Shown here: positions 8,439 to 16,400 of the stretch, piece after piece | How positions within the stretch are numbered: the stretch's first letter is position 1 | Layout of the letters: each line of letters begins with the position of its first letter | Assembly: GCA_029067085.1 (NCBI GenBank) | Contig: JAIEFE010000013.1 | Coordinates: forward strand, 124,001 to 188,000 | Length of the DNA stretch: 64,000 nucleotides | From: Lachnospiraceae bacterium | Lineage (GTDB): Bacteria; Bacillota; Clostridia; Lachnospirales; Lachnospiraceae | Reading direction: 5' to 3' | Translations under genes and position numbers: made by a program | The notes under the pieces: generated by a model | Databases searched by the model: none | The model's input: only the letters and a program-made list of their open reading frames with translations | Told to the model about the DNA's origin: nothing

Positions 8439-9176
8439 CTACCCCTGAAAGAGGTCTGTGAAGTAACCTGCGGCAGAGATCGGTTCACCGCCCTGCAGCA
8501 GATGGTTCGTGTCGCCGATCACCTGTGCGCGGAAGTGGGCGATGTTGTTTCGCCGTTCCTCTGTGGCAAGCACAGTCACTGAGGTTGGCGCCAGATAGAA
8601 GTCGTGGAAGAGAAGCGCCGGAGAGAAGCCGAGCAGATGGCTCATCATCACGCAGGTGACTCCCAGATGACAGAAAATAACGATCGTATCCTGATGAACA
8701 GTCCCGTCCGTCGTGGCGGGATTGTTATTTTTGTAATAATTGTTCTCCCGTTCATAACCGTAAGAGAAAAGAATGTCGTCAAGCCCTGCACAGACCTCAT
8801 CGTAAGCGGGGAGGAGTTCGGGGTTAGAGCGGTAGATGTCTGTCTCCCGCCAGGCCTTTTTGTCATACATCTCAGGAATGTTTGTCCAGTATTCCGGCAT
8901 GAAGTCCCATGGAACGCCACAGCGTCCCGTCACGGGATCGTCGATCTTGTAGAAAAATTCCTTCATCCATTCATAGGTGATCGCCTCTCGGCCGACGGCG
9001 GCGAGAGAATAGGAGGCAGTCTGCTTTGCCCTGCCCAGGGGAGAACAGTAAAACTGCGAGATGTTTTCCCATTTTGCCACCCGCTTTGCGAGAAGTTCTG
9101 CCTCACGCACCCCTTTTTCCGTGAGACTGTCGTTTTCGTAGTTTGGATCGCCGTGTCTGATGAAGATGATCCTCAT
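8439..9176 (-). CDS. Histidine phosphatase family protein
   Basis: 245-residue phosphoglycerate-mutase-like protein. The phosphohistidine motif is RHGDPNYEND at residues 6-15. Later elements are LTEKGVREAELLAKRV, YCSPLGRAKQTA and the C-terminal catalytic His in FCHLGVTCVM. The family covers phosphatases with many substrates, and the sequence does not show which applies here. The longest frame begins 17 codons upstream, but ATG 9176 has a GGAGG seven bases before it and gives the canonical MRIIFIRHG start. Transcribed divergently from hflK. Confidence 0.9.
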   Translation of the reverse strand: MRIIFIRHGDPNYENDSLTEKGVREAELLAKRVAKWENISQFYCSPLGRAKQTASYSLAAVGREAITYEWMKEFFYKIDDPVTGRCGVPWDFMPEYWTNIPEMYDKKAWRETDIYRSNPELLPAYDEVCAGLDDILFSYGYERENNYYKNNNPATTDGTVHQDTIVIFCHLGVTCVMMSHLLGFSPALLFHDFYLAPTSVTVLATEERRNNIAHFRAQVIGDTNHLLQGGEPISAAGYFTDLFQG

Positions 9177-9264
9177 AATTGCCTCCTTATGTCTGTCGTA
9201 AGTTTGCGCACATCGCAGCCTGATCATAAATTTAGCAAAATTTAATTTTTATAGTGCGGTATTG

Positions 9265-9294
9265 TGCTATAATCATTTTAAGATAAAAATGATT
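9265..9294 (+). promoter_or_regulatory. Extended -10 promoter and dyad for hflK
   Basis: TGC followed by TATAAT (9265-9273) forms an extended -10 element; the -35 region is A/T-rich and weak. A perfect dyad, AATCATTTT and AAAATGATT (9271-9294), overlaps the end of the -10 and the start site. It could be an operator; no regulator is identified. Confidence 0.5.
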
Positions 9295-9358
9295 TGCAAA
9301 AACATCATATAACACTCACACGAGAAAGACAAGTAACTTTGTTACGAAAGGAAAGATC

Positions 9359-10381
9359 ATGTTCGGAAAAAACAGACCAAATGTAAACATCCCAAATGGC
9401 AAGGGCGCTGCAGCAGTGAAGATCGTTTTTATCGTCATCCTTCTTCTGGTGCTGGTAAGCAGCTCGTACTACTCGATTCAGGAGGAGGAGCAGGCTGTGG
9501 TCTGCACCTTCGGTTCGCCGAAGGCTGTCGCCACACCGGGACTTCATTTTAAGATACCATTTATCCAGACGGTGACAAAGGTCAACACCACGATTCAGGG
9601 CTTCCCCATCGGCTATCGGCAGAATGCGGAAGGAGAGAGTGTAGACACTGAGGAGGAGGCTATGATGATCACTTCCGACTATAATTTCATCTATGTGGAT
9701 TTTTATGTGGAATATAGAGTGACCGATCCGGTCAAAGCTCTTTATGCTTCGGAGAATCCGTCTCTGGTTCTGAAAAACATTGCCCAGAACTGCATTCGTA
9801 CGACCATTGGTTCCTACAGCGTGGACAGCGTGCTTACAACGGGCAAGAATGAGATTCAGTCCAATATCAAACAGATGATCCTGGATAAGTTAGACACTTA
9901 CGATATCGGCATCCAACTGGTCAATATCACGATTCAGGATGCGACACCGCCGACTGCGGAGGTACAGAACGCATTCAAGGAGGTGGAGACAGCCAAACAG
10001 GGCAAGGAGACGGCCTTGAACAACGCCAATAAGTACCGCAACGAACAGATTCCAAACGCGGAGGCGGAATCGGATAAGATCTTACAGGATGCTGAAGCAA
10101 AGAAGCAGGAGCGTATCAATGAAGCAAACGGCCAGGCGGCCCGCTTCAACTCCATGTATCAGGAGTATGCGAAATATCCGGAAGTGACCAAAAAACGTAT
10201 GTTTTACGAAGCGATAGAGGATGTGCTGCCCGATGTCAAGGTCGTTATTGAGGGCGAGGGCGGAAAGACCACTACCATGCTGCCGCTGGACAGCTTTGTT
10301 TCGGAAACTTCTTCATCCCTGCAGGATACGGGTGATACGGATACGCCAAATGCTTCGGCGGGCGAAGAGAGTGTCGATTGA
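9359..10381 (+). CDS. hflK: HflK-like SPFH membrane protein
   Basis: 340-residue band-7/SPFH protein. An N-terminal transmembrane helix spans residues 20-40, followed by QEEEQAVVCTFGSPKAVATPGLHFKIPF, the entry to the SPFH domain. The ITSDYNFIYVDFYVEYRVTDP segment is HflK-like. A helical region rich in Ala, Glu and Lys (about 195-265) should form a coiled coil. HflK pairs with HflC to form a membrane complex that encloses and modulates the FtsH protease. FtsH is not in this window. First gene of a four-gene operon with an extended -10 promoter upstream. Confidence 0.85.
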   Translation: MFGKNRPNVNIPNGKGAAAVKIVFIVILLLVLVSSSYYSIQEEEQAVVCTFGSPKAVATPGLHFKIPFIQTVTKVNTTIQGFPIGYRQNAEGESVDTEEEAMMITSDYNFIYVDFYVEYRVTDPVKALYASENPSLVLKNIAQNCIRTTIGSYSVDSVLTTGKNEIQSNIKQMILDKLDTYDIGIQLVNITIQDATPPTAEVQNAFKEVETAKQGKETALNNANKYRNEQIPNAEAESDKILQDAEAKKQERINEANGQAARFNSMYQEYAKYPEVTKKRMFYEAIEDVLPDVKVVIEGEGGKTTTMLPLDSFVSETSSSLQDTGDTDTPNASAGEESVD

Positions 10382-10423
10382 GAAAAGATACGTACAAAGC
10401 TTCTCTGAAATGGAGGAATCAAT

Positions 10424-11482
10424 ATGACAGACAACACTAATTTTACACAGAATACACAGACCTACGAGCGATATAGCTCTGACGGTACGAAGAAAAAGGG
10501 AGAGAAGGAGAAGAAAAGGAATGGAAAATTCGGCGTTTTCCTAGTTCTTCTGATGGCTGCGGCAATTGTCATTCTTGCAAATTCCATGGTGGTGACCAAA
10601 CAGAATCAGTTTAAGCTGATCAGACAGTTCGGGCGCGTGGACAGGGTGGTATCGACTCCCGGCCTCAGCTTTAAGATTCCTTTGATAGAGTCTGTGGATA
10701 CGGTTCCTAAAGAGCTTCTTCTCTATGATCTTCCGCCCTCCGACGTGATCACTTCGGACAAAAAGACGATGATCGTGGACAGCTATGTGCTCTGGCGGGT
10801 GACGGATCCCCTGAAATTTGCCCAGACCTTAAGCTGCTCGGTGCCAAATGCCGAGAGCCGAATTGACGCCATTGTCTACAACGCTACAAAGAATACCATC
10901 TCCAACATGAAGCAGGACGAGGTGATCAGGAGTCGTGACGGAAAGATGACCATTACCGTGGATGAATCAGGCACGGAGCTTCAGGGAAATGATCTTGATC
11001 TCTCGGAGGGGCATGAGGAAGTAATAAAGATCACCTCACTGACAGAGGCGGTCATGGGGCAGATCAATCATGTGGAAAGTCAGTACGGCATTGAACTTTC
11101 GGCGGTGGAGGTCAAGAAACTCGACCTTCCTGACGACAATAAACAGGCGGTCTATAATCGAATGATTTCGGAGCGGGGCAACATCGCGGCGCAGTACACG
11201 GCGGAAGGGAAATCTGAGGCAAAGATTATAGAAAACACCACCGACAAGGAAGTATCCATCATGCTTTCCGACGCGCAGGCGAAGGCAGAGGCGACCATTG
11301 CAGAGGGGGAGGCGGAATATATGCGGATTCTTTCAGGAGCCTACTCCGACCCCGAAAAGACTGATTTTTACTCCTTTGTGCGCGCGCTGGACGCTCTGAA
11401 AGAGAGTGTGGTGGGAGAGAATAAGACAGTTATCCTGACGGAGGATTCTCCGATCACTCAGATCTTTAACGGCAAGTATTAA
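10424..11482 (+). CDS. hflC: HflC-like SPFH membrane protein
   Basis: 352-residue partner of HflK. A basic, Lys-rich N-terminal tail is followed by a transmembrane helix at about residues 38-58 and the SPFH domain (QFKLIRQFGRVDRVVSTPGLSF). A helical region from about 245 includes an Ala/Glu-rich repeat (AQAKAEATIAEGEAEYMRI) typical of HflC. The roughly 35-residue insertion around VDESGTELQGNDLDLSEG is longer than in the E. coli protein. It starts 42 bases after hflK with a GGAGG-like site, so the two are co-expressed. Confidence 0.85.
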   Translation: MTDNTNFTQNTQTYERYSSDGTKKKGEKEKKRNGKFGVFLVLLMAAAIVILANSMVVTKQNQFKLIRQFGRVDRVVSTPGLSFKIPLIESVDTVPKELLLYDLPPSDVITSDKKTMIVDSYVLWRVTDPLKFAQTLSCSVPNAESRIDAIVYNATKNTISNMKQDEVIRSRDGKMTITVDESGTELQGNDLDLSEGHEEVIKITSLTEAVMGQINHVESQYGIELSAVEVKKLDLPDDNKQAVYNRMISERGNIAAQYTAEGKSEAKIIENTTDKEVSIMLSDAQAKAEATIAEGEAEYMRILSGAYSDPEKTDFYSFVRALDALKESVVGENKTVILTEDSPITQIFNGKY

Positions 11483-11496
11483 GGAGCGCTACGGCT

Positions 11497-12369
11497 ATGA
11501 ATATCGACCGCTTTTTCGAAGAATTGGATTCTTATTTTGAAAAGAATGACACAGCCGGCGTGGACGCTTATCTTACGGCTTCCCTGCAGACTGCCAGGGA
11601 AGAAGAGGATTATGCGGCCTACATCTCGATCTGCAACGAGATGATCGGCTTTTACCGCAGTGTGTCTGCATTTGAGAAGGCCTATGTGGCTGCGGAGGAC
11701 GTCCTTCTTCTGATGGAGGAGCTGAAACTGGAGGATACAGAGCATTTTGCCACAACACTTTTAAATGCTGCCACTGCCTACAGCGCCGGAGGTAATTTTG
11801 ATCAGGCGCTGCGGCTCTACAGACAGGCCGTGCAGATTTACGACAGGCTTCTTCCTGCGGAGGATTACAGGTGGGCGGGCCTTTACAATAATATGAGCAT
11901 TATGCTGGAAAAGGCCGGAGAAGACAGAGAGGCTGTGGACTGTGCAAAGAAAGCGCTTGCCATCATAGAAAAACAGGAGGGGAATGAGGCGCAGACAGCC
12001 ACCACTCTCACCAATCTTGCGCTGGTTTATTTTAAATTGTCTGAAAATGAGGAGGCGAAGCGATGCCTTGCGCGGGCTCTCGCTCTCTTTGAACAGGGAA
12101 CAGGAGAGCCGAACGAGCACTACAGCGGCGCGTTGGCAGGAATGGGGGAAGCATGCTTCCGGGACGGTGAGTATGAGAAGGCTCTGTCCTGTTATGAGCG
12201 TGCTCTGGAGGATGTGAAGCGGCATTACGGTGAGAATATGAGCTACGGGATTCTCTGTGAAAACTGTGCCGCGGTATGCGGCGCTATGGGAAACGAAGAA
12301 AAACAAAAAAATTATGCAGACAAGGCCCGGGAAGTGATCGGACATCTTCAGGGGAATATGCAGGAATAG
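11497..12369 (+). CDS. Tetratricopeptide repeat protein
   Basis: 290-residue soluble, all-helical protein with at least four TPR units. Examples are TTLLNAATAYSAGGNFDQAL, WAGLYNNMSIMLEKAGEDREA, TATTLTNLALVYFKLSENEEA and GMGEACFRDGEYEKALSCYE. There is no signal peptide or membrane segment. TPR domains mediate protein contacts; the partner is unknown. The next gene, a DUF4037 protein, begins at the base after its stop codon, so the two are translationally coupled and probably work together. It follows hflC after 14 bases. Confidence 0.85.
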   Translation: MNIDRFFEELDSYFEKNDTAGVDAYLTASLQTAREEEDYAAYISICNEMIGFYRSVSAFEKAYVAAEDVLLLMEELKLEDTEHFATTLLNAATAYSAGGNFDQALRLYRQAVQIYDRLLPAEDYRWAGLYNNMSIMLEKAGEDREAVDCAKKALAIIEKQEGNEAQTATTLTNLALVYFKLSENEEAKRCLARALALFEQGTGEPNEHYSGALAGMGEACFRDGEYEKALSCYERALEDVKRHYGENMSYGILCENCAAVCGAMGNEEKQKNYADKAREVIGHLQGNMQE

Positions 12370-13299
12370 ATGCATGCAGAGCCTTCTGAACGGAAAGCGC
12401 AGGAGAGACGTGTGAAAGGACTGGAATTAGCGAAAAAATATTATGAAACATACGGCAGGACGATGATAGAAGAACAGTTCTCCGATATAGCAGGTTATAC
12501 GGCGGCGGGTCTTGTCGGATATGGGTCAGAGTGTCTGGGATTCGACGATGAGATTTCGAGGGACCACGATTATGGGCCTTCTTTCTGCATCTGGCTTCCG
12601 AGGGAGATCTATGTACGTTGCGGAAAGGACGTGCAGACCGCTTACGATGCGCTGCCGAAGACTTTTCTTGATTTTCCTGAGAGAGTGGAGGAAGCACAGG
12701 GAAAGGGGCGGGTGGGAGTCCTCTGCATGGAAGATTTTTACAGGGAGATTCTCGGAACAGAGGCCCTTCCACAGACCGATGCACAGTGGCTGATGATACC
12801 AGAGGAAGCGCTGGCAACTGCCGTAAACGGCTGCATTTTTGAGGACAGACTCGGTGATTTTACAAAGTTCCGTGAAGGACTTCTTCAGTATTATCCCGAG
12901 CGTGTGTGGCGGCGCAAGCTTGCTGACGCTCTGGCAAAGACTTCGCAGGCCGGACAGTACAACTATGCCCGCGCGATGCGGCGGAATGAGCGCGTGGCGG
13001 CTGAGCTTGCCCTCAGCGAGTTTGTGCGTGAAAGTATGCGGACGGTGTATCTGTTAAACCGTACCTATGCGCCATTTTATAAATGGATGCACAGGGGACT
13101 TCGCGAACTTTCCACGGGTGGGGAGATCGGGGATATGTTGGACCTTCTCTATCAAACCGGATCAGAGGCGGACAGAATCCTCATCATCGAGGCGGTCTGC
13201 AATATTCTGGTACAGATACTGAACGAGAAGGAGCTTTCCACAGGACAGGATAATTTTCTGCAAAGTCATGTGGATGAGGTGCTTTCGGGACTGGAATGA
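12370..13299 (+). CDS. DUF4037 nucleotidyltransferase-like protein
   Basis: 309 residues. The segment GYGSECLGFDDEISRDHDYGP has the Gly-Ser followed by a DxD-like acidic cluster expected of the DUF4037/nucleotidyltransferase fold. ALPKTFLDFPERV and MHRGLRELS are also in keeping with DUF4037. No substrate is known. It begins immediately after the TPR stop codon (TAG-ATG), with no independent ribosome binding site beyond the AGGAAT just before that stop, so translation is probably by re-initiation. Last gene of the hflKC operon; a terminator overlaps its stop codon. Confidence 0.8.
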   Translation: MHAEPSERKAQERRVKGLELAKKYYETYGRTMIEEQFSDIAGYTAAGLVGYGSECLGFDDEISRDHDYGPSFCIWLPREIYVRCGKDVQTAYDALPKTFLDFPERVEEAQGKGRVGVLCMEDFYREILGTEALPQTDAQWLMIPEEALATAVNGCIFEDRLGDFTKFREGLLQYYPERVWRRKLADALAKTSQAGQYNYARAMRRNERVAAELALSEFVRESMRTVYLLNRTYAPFYKWMHRGLRELSTGGEIGDMLDLLYQTGSEADRILIIEAVCNILVQILNEKELSTGQDNFLQSHVDEVLSGLE

Positions 13300-13333
13300 G
13301 GGAATCGCATCGGATGCGGAACCCTCTTTTTTT
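13298..13333 (+). terminator. Rho-independent terminator of the hflKC operon
   Basis: GAGGG and CCCTC plus an inner GCAT/ATGC pair form the stem, followed by seven T residues (13327-13333). The stem begins inside the DUF4037 stop codon. Confidence 0.8.
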
Positions 13334-13345
13334 ACCTGACTTAAC

Positions 13346-13374
13346 TTGTAAAAAGAAGGAAGTTGTGCTAAACT
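13346..13374 (+). promoter_or_regulatory. Candidate sigma-A promoter of the Ig-repeat gene
   Basis: TTGTAA (13346-13351), 17-base spacer, TAAACT (13369-13374). It sits directly after the terminator and about 85 bases before the ATG. Confidence 0.5.
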
Positions 13375-13458
13375 ATTATAGGTTATAGTTTAATGGCGAT
13401 ATTATGGTGTTTCTTACGACGGATAAATTGAGAATGCGAAGAAAGAGGGATGAAAGCC

Positions 13459-16400
13459 ATGAAGAAAAATAAGCTTTATCGTGTGGGAGCGGCGCTTATG
13501 GCGGCGCTTATGGTGGTTACCTGTATGCCGCAGACGAGCTTGTATGCGCTGGCGGAAGAGGTGTCTGATGATCTTGCCTCGGAAGAAATGGAAACGCCAG
13601 AATCTGATGCGGAACCTTATGCTGAGGGAGATACGCCGGTAAAAGATCCCGTTCATGTAGCTGCCATAACGTTAAATCATGAAAAGCTTAGCATACAGAG
13701 AAAGGGTAGTGCGGACTTAATATATACACTTACTCCGAACAATGCTGATGTAGATGAGGATAAAGTAGTAACATTTTCCAGTGCAAATCCTGAAGTGGCG
13801 ACAGTTGCTCCAAAGGCAGGCGGCGCTTCGGTTGTAGGTGTGGGTGTTGGCAAGACCACGATAACGGCAACGACGGGAAACGGAAAACAGGCCAGCTGCG
13901 AGGTAGAAGTTACGGCGATCCCGGTAAAAGCTGTGATTATTGATCCTTCCACTCTGACGATAAAACTGGATGATACGGCAACGTCGGGAGGAGATAAAAC
14001 GGCGACGCTGTCTGTGAGGGTGGACCCGGCTGATGCGGATAACACGGAGATCAGTCTGTCAACTAATTATGATGACAAAGTGATCACGGCAGAATATACC
14101 AAAGGCTCAGAGCCGGGAACGGGTACGATCACGATAACGGCACTCAAGGAGGGGACCACTTCTGTTGTCGCTATATCACAGAGCGATAGAAGTATTACCG
14201 GCAGCTGCGAGATTACTGTGGAGAGAGAAAAGGTTCCGTTAACAAGTCTTTCCGTAAGAAATACCTATCCCAAAAATCTGGTCGAAGGCAACTCCATTAA
14301 TCTGAAAGATTATGTTGTTTACAACCCCGCAAACACGACTGACAACGAATTGACCTGGACAGTCAACGAGTCCGATTTTGCTGTGGTAGATCAGTTCGGC
14401 CGGGTAACGGCGAAGTGGAAGGATGGGGATATGTCTGATGAAAAAGCAGTGGAAGTTTACGCTGCTTCGAAAACAGACTCCAGCAAAAAGGCAACCTTTA
14501 CACTTAAGATCATAAGAAAAAAAGTGCCGCTCAAAGCGCTTCGCGTTGATCCGGAAACGCTGGTTTTAGAGGACGCCGGCAGCATGAATTCCCAGATGAT
14601 AAGCGTGCAGCTTGATCCTTTGGCCAGCACGGAGCGGGAGGTTACGGCGATCGTTTCCGCGAGAGACGGGAAACGGGCGGTGTTGATCAATGCCGGCAAG
14701 AAGTATGAGGAAGAGGCGGCGAAAGAAAATGATGAAGAAGGCGGCGGCACTGTTACTGCTGTGGCGGACGCGTACGGTAAGGCGTATTTTACCGTGACGG
14801 CAAAAGAGCTGGAGGGGTTAAAAAAACAGGATTCCTGTACGATCACTTTTATCAAGAAGGGGGCCAATCCTGAATCGACATCCGCGATCAAGGTAAAATG
14901 TGATGTAACGGTCAATAAATATGTGAAGCCGGTGGATAAACTGCTGTTGCCGGATTCTCTTATCATGACGGATGGAAGTGAGGAGAATCTGACAGCGGTG
15001 ATCGAGCCGTTGGCGGCGGAGGACAGACATATTGTCTGGACTGTTGATGATCCGGAGATTGCAGAGATCATAGACGGCGTGGATTCGGATGGCAGAAATG
15101 AAGCGACTCTTGTGAACGGCGAATTGTCAGCGACTGTGAAGATAAAGGCTAATATGGTCGGGAAATGTATCATCACGGCTACGGCTGCGGGTGATGTGAA
15201 AAAGACGTGTACCGTGACCGTAGAAAAAAGCGAAAATCCGGCAACCGGTCTTACGATAAAGTCCGACGCTATCCCGAATGTGGAGACGACAGAAATCTAC
15301 CTGAAGCCGGGACAGACGTATGTGTTGAAGCCGGAAGTCACGCCGGCTGACGCTTTCAACAAAAAAGTGAAATGGACTTCGGGCAGTCCGGTAGTTGCCA
15401 GCGTGATAAAAGGAACGAATGAAACCGGTGTTGTGACGGCTAATGCGCTCGGGATCTGCACCATAACGGCACAGGCGAGCGGTGATACCAGCGCCTGCAC
15501 AAAGGAAGTGCGGGTGCATGTGGTAAGTCCTGCGATTGAGGTGCGTTATAAGGGCGCACCGGAGAAATGGACTTATGTGCCGGAGGATCAGCCGATCACG
15601 AAAGAAATGCTGAGAAAGGAACTGGAGGTTTTCTTCTGGCCGAGAGTCAATCCGGTTCCGGATAACGATAAGTTGACGCTTGGGAACGGCGAAGCGGATT
15701 CTGATGATTATGCGTTGAGGATTCTCAAGGAGGACGGAAAGACAGAGAAGGAATATGAAGAGGAGGATATGCAGAAACCGGGCGTCAGGACGCTGGTGAT
15801 CTCCTATCCTTATGAAGGTGTGACATATAAAGGGACCGTTCAGGTAGAAATGAAGGAATTTGACGAGGCGGAACTGATCAGCGTCACACCGTTGAGCTGG
15901 GATGAAGCTGATGTATGGAATGTACCGAACGGAACACCCGCATCTGCACTTCCTATTGCAGAAACCGCAGAGATCCTTGTTGGAAGGGAGGTTCTCGTAG
16001 AGGGCAAAAAAGAACTGAAAACATCGAAGCTGAATGCAAAGATCGCGTGGCGTGTGGGGGAGAGCGACTACGATCCTTCCAACACGGAAGTTCAGGAGTT
16101 TACGGTATTCGGTGATGTGCTGCTTCCGGACTATGTGACAAACCCGAAGGGTATTTCCCTGATCGTACAGGTGAGAGTGCATGTGCGTGAGCAGGCCTCC
16201 AGCGGAAAGAGAGCGGAGAGGCCGGTATTTTCCGTACTGGGCGGTGAAACCATCGCGAATATGACGGCGGTGGAAGTTCCTTACGGGTCGAAGATCATGA
16301 TCGCAGCGCCTACGGAAGGGGCGGATATCTACTACATGGTAGACCGCAGACCGGATGCGGAGAGAGGGATACCGCATGATGTGGAACATCAATATAAATC

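Noticed and set aside
3314..13350. Identical 15-mer CTGACTTAACTTGTA at 3314-3328 and 13336-13350, both in promoter regions.
   Set aside because: A few shared 15-mers are expected by chance in 64 kb on two strands, and the copies sit at different positions relative to the -35 and -10.
15127..16392. 421-residue open frame on the minus strand inside the Ig-repeat gene.
   Set aside because: Shadow of a long coding gene; Arg/His/Cys-rich composition and no ribosome binding site.
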